64,000 bases of DNA from Sorghum bicolor (lineage: Eukaryota; Streptophyta; Magnoliopsida; Poales; Poaceae), in NCBI RefSeq assembly GCF_000003195.3, contig NC_012874.2:58336600-58400599 (forward strand). The letters are read 5' to 3'. Numbering within the stretch: the first letter of the stretch is position 1; every line of letters starts with the position of its first letter. A model generated the notes under the pieces. It worked only from the letters and a program-made list of their open reading frames with translations, was not told the DNA's origin and searched no databases. Made by a program: the position numbers and the translations under genes. Shown in pieces: positions 10,924 through 22,420 of the stretch.

Positions 10924-12243
10924 TGTTGACACTTGCTAACACCACTTGAATACTAGGTTGTCATCCCCAGCATGGCACTAGAGTGTACTATGGTATTTAT
11001 ACGCACACAGATAATCCGCAAGCGCACGGATACTGTTGAAGCTTTTACCCGGTTAAAGGTTTTATCGTATCCACAGAGAAACGGGAGAACTGATCTACGC
11101 TCTAACTTAACCAAGATAAGTAAATAAGTGTAAATAGGAAAGATGGTATAATCAAATAAGAACAATATTAAAGGTAAGATAACAGTGAGTGATAATATGG
11201 GAATAGAGAATAGAGCAATTGTAGTATATGGGCGATGGTAGCAGAATAGAGAGGATAACTATGGTTTCTCTACTTCAAAGGGGTATGTCTATGTCTGGGA
11301 CGAACCACATGATAAGATTACACCACAAAGGATGCTTATCCATAGGCCGATAAACCCTACCCGTCCTGCTAACGAGAGGTGGACTACAGAGGACCAACGT
11401 AACTGTCACCTACGCGGCCTACCACACGATCCAGCTAGACAGGGGATATCCACAAGTAATCTAGGTCTAAGCACCACGCTTACACCTATACTACAACTCT
11501 AACCTATAGCGTCCTATAGATTAGAAGTACTCAAAAGAGTTGTGAACCAGAACATACATGATTAGTAATTGCATAATGAATTAGAAGTAGATTACCAGAG
11601 TCATCCCATGAGCAAGCTTGATTAGAGCTTGATCATGACGAAGTACAACCGGAGGAAGAACCGATAGGCCGGCCTCTCCTCTAATCCTCCTTCGCTCTCC
11701 ATCTCGCTACTATCTAGATCTACTCTAGTTTAGAGAAGAGAGGAGAGCTCTCATCTCTAAACCTTAGCTTTTGCTCTGTCTATGAATAATGAATAATGAT
11801 CAAGGGGTGCCTCCTCCAGGGGCCAGGGGGTCTGGTTATATAGTCCCCTCAAGTGAACCTGGGCCGTTGGATCAAACCGACATTAATTGAACGGTTATTC
11901 TTGATCCTTTAGGTTGGTGGAGATCTCCCGAGAGAAAGAGTCCTGATTGGGCTCCAAGTCAGGGCGGGCGCCCTGCCTCTGGCTCCGTTCGGCCTCCGCT
12001 TCCTTCCCATGGCTTCTGAAGTCTTCTAGATGTAAGATAATTGCGCGACACGTTAATATCTCTATGTAATCCCGACGTGTGGGCCTTTCTTCCGTATTTC
12101 CTGATAACCCCCTGCAGAAATAGACAAACACCAAAACTCGTGGAATTCTATCAGATAAAACCCTAAGTCTAGATGTTGATTTCATTTGGATCCTTTTCTT
12201 TGTTTATTTGATTATTAAATTTGATACTTAAGGACCGTCAACA
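10924..12243 (-). repeat. 5' LTR of Athila B
   Basis: 1320 bp, with TG/CA ends. In element orientation it has one GGGCGCCC block (about 11963-11974) upstream of a 'ctatataacc' TATA motif at about 11836-11845. The outer five bases, 12244-12248, are the right copy of the target duplication. Confidence 0.88.
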
Positions 12244-12806
12244 CTGAGATAAACTCACATTGGAGACAAAGAGAGAGACATATGAAGCTTAACAATTTAC
12301 ACAAGGAAGGCATAGCTCACAAGAGATGCATAACCGCTAAGAAAGGAAAGCTTCCATAAGGTGATACTGTACCATCACTCTTCAAGTAAGGTAACATCTT
12401 AAGGTACTTGACTATCACTTTTATAAGGTTCTCCTTGGTTCTGGCGTTCACATGAATAAAAGAGACAAACATGTATGATTTACAACTCTAGAATAACCAA
12501 CCCAATCGATTCAATATGTTTAGTCCTTCCATCTTTGTGATCCCATACTCCAAATATGAGCTAAAATGTTGCACACGCAATCTTTGGAAGATATATAAAA
12601 AAAGATAAGTATAGATAGATTATCTTTCCATTAGGCTGAGCGATCTGATCTGATAAATGCTTTAAATGCTACACTCATGATCTTATTATCCATCAACTTT
12701 GTCATGCTCACTATGCTTAAGGTTAAAGAAGAATAAATACACTTTTGGTTCTGCTAGTGTTTTCCACCAACAGGGCCCATGCACTTGATCTCTGCCTTAT
12801 CTCTAT
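12244..12806 (+). other. Athila A internal noncoding DNA after the B insertion
   Basis: Continues A from 4378 after the duplicated CTGAG. It is the inverse counterpart of B 8755-8110. No ORF with recognisable content; it leads into the protease-like reading frame. Confidence 0.7.
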
Positions 12807-14236
12807 GAGCAGGTACACTTCGAGCAAAATATGGAGGAGTTTTACAACTCCCAAACTCCACCAAGTGAGGAACCTAGATCTACGAGCACAAACACACTGG
12901 AGATACTGGACATTCAGGCAATCACTGCCTTGAGATGCTTGAGGACGTAACTACTGGAGTAACCCCGTTGTGGAAGTAATTACTGACCTTCTGCCGGTTA
13001 GGAGAGAAAATCCAGGATGCCCCGTCATCCCGATTTTCATCGGCATGGTGAACTTCCTAGAAGCACTCTGCGACTTTGGCTCCAGCGTCAACATTATGCC
13101 CAGGGTACTCTATGAAAAATTCTTTACACATCCTTTATTAGAAACAGCCATGTGTTTGCAGCTTGCAGATCATACGCTAAGTTTCCCAAAGGGAATATTG
13201 AAGAACCTCTATGTCCGATTTGATACCTTGTACGCTCCAGCAGACTTCATGGTGATAGAGACTGGTACTGATGAGAGGGCACCCATCATTCTAGGGAGGC
13301 CATTCCTAAACACCTCGGGAGCTATCATCTACGCTAGTGCTGCCAAGATCAGTTTCTACATCAAGGGGAGGAAGGAGACGTTTTCCTTCAAGAACAAGAC
13401 TACACAAACCACAGAGCAATCCCAACATGAACCAAGGAAGAGGACCAACAGGAGGAACAGGAACAAGCTCGACCGAGTCAGCTAAGATGGTCACTGCAGT
13501 TCAAGGATGTCAAGATCATCGATTTAAGTCACCGTTCTTGACCAAAAAGGATGACCCAGGTATGCCAAGCATCCAGTGCTCCATTAATGGATACAACTTC
13601 TGGAAGACGTTTTGCGACACTGGATCAGGCGTCAACATAATGGCCGCAGTCACCTATCAGCTCCTGTTCGGAACCATGCCCCTAAAACCGACATACATTT
13701 AGCTTCAGATGGTAGATCAGACATTCCAAAAGGTTGAAGGAGAAGACGAGTACGATCCACCCATCATCCTTCGGAGACCGTTCCTCAGCACCGTTAAAGC
13801 AATCATCTACATTGAAATCGGAGAAGTCCACATGCACTTCCTCTTTGAGAAGGTACGCCGCTATTTTACTGACCTTAACTATATAGTTGAAGACTCTAAG
13901 CAGGCCAGGATAAGAAGAAGACGACGCAACCGCAATTAGAGGAGGAAAATCATCAAGGACGGATGGGCAAACTATGAAGGAGAAGTTGTAAGGTCTGAAG
14001 ACATACAGCTTGAACAGAACTGTCCTGAGGAGACCGTAGCACCGAGTCAGGTGTGGAGAGAGAAGATAGTTATACATGAATAGCAGGCGCCGCCGGAATC
14101 ACCGACTACGCCATCCAGCAAATCCCAGGACGACTCAGGAAACGGAGAGTCCCGTTCGGAGGACTTAAAAACACCGAACGCCTTGCCAAGAGGTAAATTT
14201 GGTAGTTATCATTTTCGTTTCAATTATTTAAAATAG
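12807..14236 (+). pseudogene. Tandem retropepsin-like protein of Athila A
   Basis: Two aspartic-protease-like modules follow each other. Module 1 (12970-13485) has CDFGSSVN as active-site motif, the ILGRPF motif about 80 residues later, and the usual hydrophobic strands. Module 2 (13500-13900) has CDTGSGVN and ILRRPF. A frameshift near 13380-13420 separates them. In-frame TAG codons occur at 13700-13702, 13937-13939 and about 14080, so this copy is broken. A Lys/Arg-rich stretch and a hydrophilic tail run to the TAG at 14234-14236. Retropepsins work as dimers of one such module and cleave gag-pol. A single chain with two modules would resemble a covalent dimer. Neither reverse transcriptase nor integrase follows, which is unlike normal Athila order. 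Confidence 0.65.
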
Positions 14237-16195
14237 TTTGTTTAGTTAATCAGGTTCATATCATCTGGAAAAGAAAATAAAAATGTTAAAAATAGTAAGC
14301 CCCATGTGAGTATGCTCATGGCATAAAACCTATAAGTACATTCATTGTGGTGGCATAAAAATAAAATAAATATATTCATGTCCTATAAAAATGAAAATAT
14401 AAAAATAAATTTATGACCCTACCAAAGAGAGTAATATTTATTAGAGGAAGCTCAACATGATAAAGGCTAAGAAACTTTATGCTAACACTTAACCAGTTCC
14501 ACAAAGCTTTGTTGTCTATTTGAGCTCCACATAATTCAAGGATCAAAGAAGACTAGCAGACGGAGGACATCCTAATCGCTGTCAGAGTGCTGCCGATATT
14601 CAAATATACCTCCGCCACCTGCTAGCTACATCAGAAGAAATTACGTCAAAATCCAGCTTGGGGGAGAGCACCTCTATTTGTCTAGCTAAGTGTTCTACTC
14701 ATGTTTATACTTTACTCAAATAATAAAAAGATGCATAATCATAAAAACCCAAATAAAGATTTTGTGCTTATATATACATATCTTTGCTTAGTTTGCTAAA
14801 TAAATAAATAAATAAAGTTTGCTATGAACCTTCATGATAAGCTCTCACATGGAAATGATGAATAGTTGCTCTGCCATGACTAGTTCTCAAAATTAAAATC
14901 TCTCTCAAGTTTAGGCATAACTGTTATTAATTAATATTTGCTCTAAACCTGAACTTGTGGGAAGAGTATTTGATCTAAAGTCTAAGTCGTTAACGGATAT
15001 GATATGGGAAGGTTGAGCTATTGTTTATCTGTTCCTAGAGATGCTAGAATTCTAGAGAATTTTATCTTTGAAAATCTTTAAAATATCACATGATGAGTTC
15101 CTGTATGATGAGAGTTTAAATTTCTACCACAGCCATATATACATGCTTGCTAGACTTTGAGCCACATATTTACTTTTCACTGCTTATGGGCATTGAGTGT
15201 GGTCGAGCTGTGTAGACCCTTAGGAGCTTGTCATGTGGTTAAATCAAGATTCACTTGCACGTTCACTCACACATGCTGCTTCTACTCCGAAAGTACGCAT
15301 CCACATATATCCATCCATTTCCATCTCCAGAACCACCCAAAAATATTCTACTCCTAATCCAGGAGAGAATAGCCAAAAACATTCTTCTATTTCTGTTTTC
15401 CCCTGTGAAATAAATGCTCAAGTTATTTCGGTTACTACCACTTGCTACATTATTTAAAGAGGTGAGTGCTCTAAAAAAAGAAGATAAGAGGAAATAAAAA
15501 GGGGCAAGTGCCCGGAACCTCGAAAGAAAAGAAAAAGTGAGACGAGAGGTAAAAATGGACAAGTGTCCGACAGTAGAATTAGGGGTACAAGATACCCACC
15601 TGAGAGAAAAGAAAAAGAAAATATAGAGCATCTCATTCTCCTCAAAAAGCTTCAAAGTGCAAGAAAGGTATGTATCCCCTCAAAAGAGCAAAAGTAGAAT
15701 TAGACTTTCACCATTGTTATCACCATCATCACCATACACCATTCATTCGCCACACATGCACATCTTGATTTGACTTATTGACTTGTTCTTCTGGATCCAT
15801 GGTTTGACTATGCAATAAATGTCTTGTAAGTATGTATTAGCTGTCTCCCACCTATGAGCTCCAGATATCAAAACCTTATTAGAGTAGGGTGGGAGAGAAG
15901 GCAATGCCACTATGCCTCATACCAAAACTACCACATATTTTGAGAGAAGGCATACACCATTACTGCCTTGGTAAGGATCCAGAAATACCACAAAAGAGAG
16001 ACTAGAGAGAGTCATACAAGGAATCTCTGAGTTTTATTTAAAAATCTACAAAAACTCCAGAGCTATAGTTAATCGAAGAACAAGAGACATGGTGCTTGAC
16101 TAGACCGTTCTATCTTTTAACTGCTCAAGACACAAGTGACGGTTGCAAGCCCCATGGTGGAAAGAAAAATTAGTAAGTTTAAATCTTAACAGTTT
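14237..16195 (+). other. 3' noncoding region of Athila A
   Basis: It holds a polypurine-like motif AGCTTGGGGGAGAG at 14655-14668, AT-rich DNA, and the hairpin module at 15502-15597: GGGC-AAGT-GCCC at 15502-15513, GGAC-AAGT-GTCC at 15557-15568 and GGGTA/TACCC at 15583-15597. Homology to B ends at 16195, where sequence of the hAT gene begins. No ORF is supported. Confidence 0.7.
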
Positions 16196-18720
16196 ACCAA
16201 GTTTCAGAACTAAGATAAGAAGGCATTTTAGTGTCTTCTTCCCCATCAGAAGATGGAGGAGATAACTCTTCATCCTCAAAAGAAGTAGGGATCAATCTCT
16301 TCCTCTTCTTATTCCTATTTCCTCCCCTCCTTGTTTCTTCTCTTTGAGGTGGAGTTGCAACTCCCTGTGATGATGCTCCAGTTTCTCCCTCCTGCAATGG
16401 ATCTTCCTCTGTTGGCTCAATGCCAGTGATCCATTCATTGTCTTCATCTTCTAAAACATCAAGCACATGTTTCTCAAGAGGATCTTTATCCTTGTTGTCT
16501 TTCTTTTGTCTTAGTCTAGAGTTGAACTTGATATAGACAAGATCCCTCATTCTATCATGAAGAAGCCTGTTTCTTCTCTTTGTGTGGACCTGCATAGGTG
16601 TGATCAGATTATGTCAATGAGAATAAAATAGGAGAGGAATGATAATGAAGAATTGCTTAAATAATAAATATTAAATGCATAGAGGGATCAGATGATTACT
16701 TGTTCAAATGAACACCAGCATCTCTCACAAGCTGATGAACTGCATGTCAAACTTAGAATTCTAGCAGCTAACTTTCTGAGGTTTGGTGCACTACTTCCAT
16801 GGTTGAGCCACCACTTAGCTAAATTACAAAAATATTGAAGAAGAAGAATACACGACAAATTAAATTTTATATTTCATATACCAAGTTTTTATTACCAATA
16901 GTCCAATAACATATAGGGCAATTTTGCCTACTTGGATCAAAATAAATATTTTTGCACTGCCTTTTAGCAATATCTTTGACAAATGATCCTTCTGCATCTT
17001 GAAACCTTTGAAGCTCTTCAATAATCTTGTCTTGAGTATCTTCATCTGGAACAAGCTTTGTGATGCAAGTTATTACACCATCTTTGAATGACTCATTGTC
17101 CTGTATAGCCTTCTTGTTTTGATAATAGTAGAAGGGGTTCAAGTAGTAACTAGCCCTATGCAAAGGTGTCTTCAGCTTGTTGTCCCATCTTTTGTCAATG
17201 TACTGAAAAACTTCCTCATACTTTTTTCTATCATTGTTGAACCTCCTAGAGATCTCATTCTTAGCCTCTTGTAGATACCCATATAGGAACCCCATTGTTG
17301 GCACATCACTATCCATTCTCCTCAACACAACAGATAATGTCTCAAAGAAATTTATAGCAGTTTGAACACCCTTCCAAAAAGATTCACTTGTCAAAATCTT
17401 GTGTGCTTTCTTCCCTTTGACACTCTTTAGGTAACCTAGTTCATTGAGCTCATCTTCCCTAAAGAGCCTCTGCAATTGCTTCTTGTTTTCAAGCAAACTC
17501 TTCAAGTTAAGATATGCTGTAGCAAACCTTGTGACACCACATCTGACCAAATCTCTAGAGAGATACTTCCTCATAAGGTCTAAAACTCTAGTATGGTCAT
17601 ACAAGAAAACAGTCAAGCATCTTGCTTTGGTAATTGTTGCTGCAACTTGTGGCATCTTTCCTATGTCTTCAAGCATGAGATCAATAGTATGTGCAGCACA
17701 ACCAGTCCAGAAAATAGAGGGATGCTTTGCTTTCAACAAACTGGCTGCTGCCTCATTTGGTCTAGCATTGTCAGTCACAACTTGAACAACATTCTGCACC
17801 CCAATTTCTTCAATACATCTATCAACTAGTTCAAAAATGTATCTCCCATCTTTCTTAACAGCTGAGCAATCAACTGAATCAAGGAAACAAACTCCATAAG
17901 CACTATGAACAACCAAATTCATCACACCTCTGCCCCTTTTGTCTGTCCAAGCATCTGTCATTACTGAACAACCATGTAGTTCCCAAGACTCCTGGTGAGA
18001 CTTCAAGCCCTCTTGCACTTTTCTTTTTCTTTTCTGTAAGAATTTTCCACTCATCTCATATGGACTAGGCCCCCTCAAGTTTCTGCCAAAATCTCCAATG
18101 GCCTCAAGCATCAAATCAAAGCTAGGAAGTGTGACAGTGTTGTGTGGAATACCTGCTTCATAAAAGAACTAACAGATGTACTCACATGCCCTATCCCTCT
18201 TCTCTTCTCTTTTTTCAGTAGACAGCTTGGATTGCACCTTATTGTCAACAGATTTGCCCTTCCTTGCAGCAATTACTTCTTCTAGAGTTAGCTTGCAGTA
18301 CTTATCCATGGGACCACCTGAAGAACCACATTTGGTACTGGCCTTCTTCAATACAATGACTGAATTACCATCTCCATCACTATAATCCTCTCCTTCAGAA
18401 TGGCTCAAATCAACTTCAGCTCTCTCATCTTCCTTGTCCTGTTTCTTCTTTTGCTTGATATCTAGTTTCTTTAACAGTAGCTGCACCATTTCTTTTTGTA
18501 TATCAGATGGAACTTTGCAACACCATAGCCAGGAACATTACCAAGATGATACTTTATTCTAGTAATTCCACCATTATAAACGTTACTACAATAATTACAC
18601 TTCAGAGAATTTTTTTGGTGACATTTGGCATTGTGCAATGCTTCCAGGCTGGGTCTGATGGTTCAGCAACTGTTTTAGGTTGGGCTGTAGATGCAGTGCT
18701 AGATAAACCTAATTCATAAT
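16194..18720 (-). pseudogene. hAT transposase (BED finger, DDE core, dimerization domain)
   Basis: Three exons fit: about 18720-16896, 16818-16700 and 16590-16194, with GT/AG borders and matching codon phase. In order they contain a BED zinc finger (Cys-x2-Cys near 18575, then a His), an acidic linker, a DUF659-like region with MTDAWTD (first Asp), VVTDNARPNE (second Asp) and the CAAH motif, and a hAT dimerization domain in exon 2 with the conserved Glu in ACERCW. A hydrophilic C-terminus follows. The protein cuts and joins the element's ends in the nucleus. Damage seen is a one-base frameshift in the A-run of the BED finger and a TAG at 18169-18171. The last codons lie exactly at the junction with element A, so the natural C-terminus may be lost. 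Confidence 0.8.
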
Positions 18721-19244
18721 GGCATTATTAACAAATTAAATCAGCAATAGTAAACTACAAATCAAATTGCTAATTGAGAATGGCATTAACAAATCAAATG
18801 GCATGGCTGGTGCCGTCGAAGAACAGGGGAACAAGAACTAATTAAGAAAATCTCATTATCTCAAGAACAGGGGACCAAGAACTTGCCTAGGGTTTGCGCT
18901 GGTGCACTGCCATCCGGTTATGACATTGTTGGGCTCGAGATTTACTTGAAGACGTACCACCTAGCCAGTAGGGAAGCCGCTGCTGCCGTCGAAGCCTAGC
19001 CGCTGTCGAAGCCTAGCTGCCATCGAAGCCTTGCCAAGTCCCGTCCTTCTGCCGCAACCGTCGCCGTAGCCTAGATGGCGAGCCGTCAATGTCGCTGTCG
19101 TGGTGTCGTCTGTCTCCGGCCGTCGCAAGGCAGAGGAAGAGGATGAAATGTGCGCTCTAGGTCTAGGGTAAACACTCAGATAGGGAAGGCGCCGTATATG
19201 GGCCCTCAATGGGCTAAATTCGGTCGGACCGCCGCTGTTTTTTG
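18721..19244 (-). other. hAT 5' untranslated and promoter region
   Basis: Lies between the transposase start and the right terminus. The part at 18900-19210 is GC-rich with repeated GAAGCC-type words ('cgtcgaagcctagc', three times near 18975-19035). No separate gene is supported; ORFs here are by-products of base composition. I see no clear TATA box. Confidence 0.5.
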
Positions 19245-19398
19245 GGTCCGAACTGATAGCGCGGTTTTAGCGGCGCTAAAGCGCGCTTTAGCGCCAAAAG
19301 TGCCAATAGTGTGGAAATGGACGATATCGTCGTGTCGCCTGTTCCTAGCCGCTATAGCGCCGCGAAAGCGTTCAAATAGCGTGCTATTTAAATCCATG
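19245..19398. repeat. hAT right terminus and subterminal repeats
   Basis: Multiple GCGGCGCTA, TTTAGCGCC and TAGCCGCTATAGCG words in both orientations lead into the inverted repeat ending CCATG at 19398. The right copy of the 8-bp duplication is 19399-19406. Confidence 0.75.
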
Positions 19399-19406
19399 AT
19401 ATCCAT

Positions 19407-19605
19407 GAATATAAAAAACAGCATAAAACTTTACAAAATAAACAACAAAAGAAAATGAAGGAGAATTGGTAAAAATAGAAAAAAAATGAAAATAATAATA
19501 AACACATAAAACTTAAGAAATGAATGATGCATGAGAAGAAAAAATAAAGAAACATTGAAAAATAAAAAACATGAATAAAAAAGAAAAATATAATTAGAAA
19601 AATAT
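19407..19605. repeat. Tandem array, middle segment
   Basis: Continues the ~460-bp unit broken by the hAT at 1945. Its last five bases (AATAT, 19601-19605) are the left target duplication of element D, and the unit continues at 49197. Confidence 0.75.
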
Positions 19606-22372
19606 TATCACGCCCAAGTTCAAGGAAGAATTTGAATGCATAAACTTATGTGTGCCTAGAGATCAATCACACACATAAATCACAAATTAAATACCGTCAT
19701 CGCAATATTTACATCAAACGTAGTTATTTCAACACAAAGTCTAGTACAACAGTGGAAGATAAATATGATAATCTAAGATAACTCTCTCTTGGCCCTCAGA
19801 CAGGAATGGTCGACTAGTGAAGCACAAGCCTAATAGTCCTTCGGGTAGTCCTCATAGCTACCACCATCTGTTACCCATCCGAGATTTTTATCAAAAAAGA
19901 AATACAGACAAGCGTAAGTACATCTCGTACTCCACAAGCAAAGCATGAGGATTTATGAGGCAAAACAGGCTAAACTAGGTTTACTGCGTTAGCATTTTAG
20001 TTGGTCAGTATTTTAGCATTAAATTTTATTATGTTATGCTTAAGCTCCCAAATATCCCATATGATCAGTCGTCAGAACCATAGTAAGTCATTAAGTCACA
20101 TTAAAGCATAATTATACATCATCGTGTACCATAAAACCATCAGTAGACAGTTATTCTATGAGTTTTCCGGGCCGCTCGTGACCATGAGCACGGCTGTTAT
20201 AACAATTATACACTCTGCAGAGGTTGTGCACTTTCACCGTGAGTCATGTTGCCCATATGCCCGAGGTCCGTCGACCCCCAAACATTACCAAGGTTAGTGG
20301 GCAGGGTACACTATGAAGCCTTCCATAGGCCCCGCGAGGTTTCCTAGGTAGGCAGATGTAGAAAACCCTCCTTTTCTATGGCACATTTCTATTGGGCCTA
20401 TACTCATAGAAAAAGGGGCAACACTACACCCAAAGTGGCAAGCCCCTCTTGCGCCCTTTCGGGTAACCTCTAACGAGTTAGAAAATATCCTATTACTGAG
20501 GTAAAGTCAGTGTCATGTGACTCTCCCGGTTGCACTGTAACTCCCAGCTTTTGCCGACACATAAGTCCTTATGGAGGGTCTAGGACAACATGACCAACAA
20601 CCATTTGTACCATAACCCTATGTTCCAATTACCATAATCATGTTTAATCAATCAACCATGGTTCCATAACTGATTTCAGTTCATATATGTAATTAGAGTT
20701 AGAGCACTAGCACTTCTACCCATATGCAATAAAAACCCTTAGGTAACAAGGTAATTGTCATCAATAACTATGGTGTCCTTATAGTTTGCAATATTATACA
20801 CATGCAGGGTGAAATGCTTAAAATGAATAGGACATCAAGGTAAGCCCATGCTATACTTGCCTTGGTTCACGAACTCCTGCTAGTCCTGTTCGTCCTCGAA
20901 AAACTTCGGACTCCCGAAATACTCCTCACCGTCTGGGCTCGATCAACACATCACAATCATCACACATACCAAGACAGACATACAATAGAACAATTCCTAA
21001 AGTTAGAACAGTACACCAGCAACAAATAAAATTAAATAAAAGATTTCCAAAATAATCTACGTGCTGCTACGATCACGTCAACGCAAAATTCACGAAAAAT
21101 AGACTTACGACGCCAAAGTTACGCATTAAACAAGATTTCAAAAGCAACCTACGGACTCGTATTTATCTAGGAAATCTAACAGTGGTACCAACGTGAAGCT
21201 TCTAAAATTATAAAACTAACGTGACTTGAACGGATTGATTCAGAGTTCAAATGACGATTTTATAGCTAAAACAACTCAGTGGTAAATCTGTAAATACTGC
21301 TAAGTATAATCGATTTAAAACAAATGAATAAAACCCTTAAACCTCCCCAGCCAGGGACTGTGCGTGGGATTTAGAGATTTCTAGGGTGCTCTTTAACAAA
21401 ATGGACCCCAAAGGGGTATCAGCCATTCACGGCCGTTGGATCGAGGATGGACGCCCAGGATTAAAAGAAAAAGAAGAGAGGGAGGGAGGGGGTGGTGCGG
21501 CTGGTCAGAGAGGAAGGGGATGGCGGCGGCGCGCCATTGCCGGCCGGCCGAAGCTCGCCAAAGTCGAGCGCCTGGCCGCTGCGGAGCTTCGTTTTCGAAA
21601 CCGAAAAGCCCAAGAGAAAGAGGAGAGTGAGGCAAATCTGTTCCCTACCCAAGCGCGGTCGGGGTGAGCCCATGCGGGGCGTGCCATGGTCGGCGGCCTC
21701 GAAGTTCACCGGCGCACGCGGCTAGAGCGCTAGGGTGCCTCAAATCAGGGGGAAAAGGTCGGGGAGAGTGTGGGACATAAGGCAAACTCAACGAGGCGTG
21801 CGACGAACCACGACATCCCGGCGGCGTTGTTCACGGAGGTTCTCCACTTGAGAGGGAGAGCGAGGAAGGGGAACTGGGAGCGGGGCTTGCGGCTCTGGCT
21901 TATGCCGTTCCAAAGAGAGCAAGGCGTGGGGGAGAGAGAGGTCATGGGGAGTGGGGAGCGGGATGCTGGTTGCGGCTTCCTGCGCGTGGGAGAAGGAGGG
22001 AGCGGTTGGGAAGAGAGATGACAAGCGGGCCCTACTTGTCAGCTGCTGGAGAGAGAGGAGGGGGAAGGGGATGGCCGGCTGGGCCGAAAGTGAGGGGGAG
22101 AAAATAAGAAGATTTTTATTTTTATTTTTCAAACTCATTTTCAAAAGCATTTACAATTTGAATTTTGAACAAATCTTTCTTTTGCAAAAAATCACACATC
22201 ACAAAATAAAATGCCATAGCTTGAATGCATCAAAAATTGTTTCCTAAACTTATATTGAATTTTATTGTTCCCAAAATTTATATATTTTTCCTATATTTTA
22301 ATGCTCCTCACAAAAAATATTTAGTAGAGTCAAATTCACCTATTTAAAAGAACAAAATTTTTGGGTGTTACA
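19606..22372 (-). repeat. 3' LTR of element D
   Basis: 2767 bp, ending TTGGGTGTTACA. It pairs with 46312-49191 but differs by several large indels: it lacks about 230 bp near 21735-21790 relative to the right LTR, and it has about 130 bp near 22030-22165 that the right LTR lacks. A GC-rich segment at 21400-22080 generates many long but meaningless ORFs on both strands. Confidence 0.85.
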
Positions 22373-22408
22373 ATTCTACCCCCATTAAAAATAATCTCGT
22401 CCTCGAGA
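22373..22408 (-). promoter_or_regulatory. Polypurine tract and upstream motif of element D
   Basis: In element orientation the sequence before the 3' LTR is AATGGGGGTAGAAT, the expected plus-strand primer. TCTCGAGGACGAG lies about 20 bp further upstream (22396-22408). Confidence 0.7.
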
Positions 22409-22420
22409 TTGGGTGATGGC

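Larger units (their letters stand above)
4379..12243 (-). mobile_element. Athila-lineage non-autonomous element B, complete ends
   Basis: It is 7865 bp, bounded by TG...CA, with LTRs of 1341 and 1320 bp and the 5-bp duplication CTGAG at 4374-4378 and 12244-12248. In its own orientation it reads 5' LTR (10924-12243), primer site, decayed gag, long noncoding region, polypurine tract, 3' LTR. It has no protease, reverse transcriptase or integrase, and it lacks the protease-like block seen in A. The perfect target duplication shows that it transposed as a unit, so enzymes must have come from another element. Confidence 0.88.
2057..16195 (+). mobile_element. Athila-lineage LTR element A, 3' end deleted, split by copy B
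   Basis: It begins with a 1254-bp LTR of the E type, then a tRNA-Asp-type primer site, a gag remnant, noncoding DNA, two protease-like domains (12807-14236) and a 3' noncoding region. Element B interrupts it at 4379-12243. Homology to B's internal sequence stops at about 16195, so roughly the last 120 bp of internal DNA and the whole 3' LTR are missing. There is no reverse transcriptase, RNase H or integrase, and the internal length (~5.0 kb without B) resembles B's. It is therefore a non-autonomous copy. Its own target duplication cannot be checked because the right end is gone. Confidence 0.8.
1946..19398 (-). mobile_element. hAT DNA transposon, carrying nested Athila copies
   Basis: Imperfect terminal inverted repeats of about 23 bp begin CAAGGTTTTTGATCGC at 1946 and, inverted, CATGGATTTAAATAGC at 19398. 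They are bracketed by the 8-bp duplication ATATCCAT at 1938-1945 and 19399-19406. The empty site is seen in the neighbouring repeat units. The transposase gene lies on the minus strand at 16194-18720. About 14.1 kb of the span is Athila copy A (with B inside it), so native hAT sequence is only about 3.3 kb. The target duplication and transposase domains fit hAT exactly. Confidence 0.88.

Noticed and set aside
21386..22250. Many overlapping ORFs of 60-120 codons on both strands in GC-rich DNA
   Set aside because: They lie in an LTR of element D, change between the two LTR copies, and follow base composition; no protein family is recognisable.
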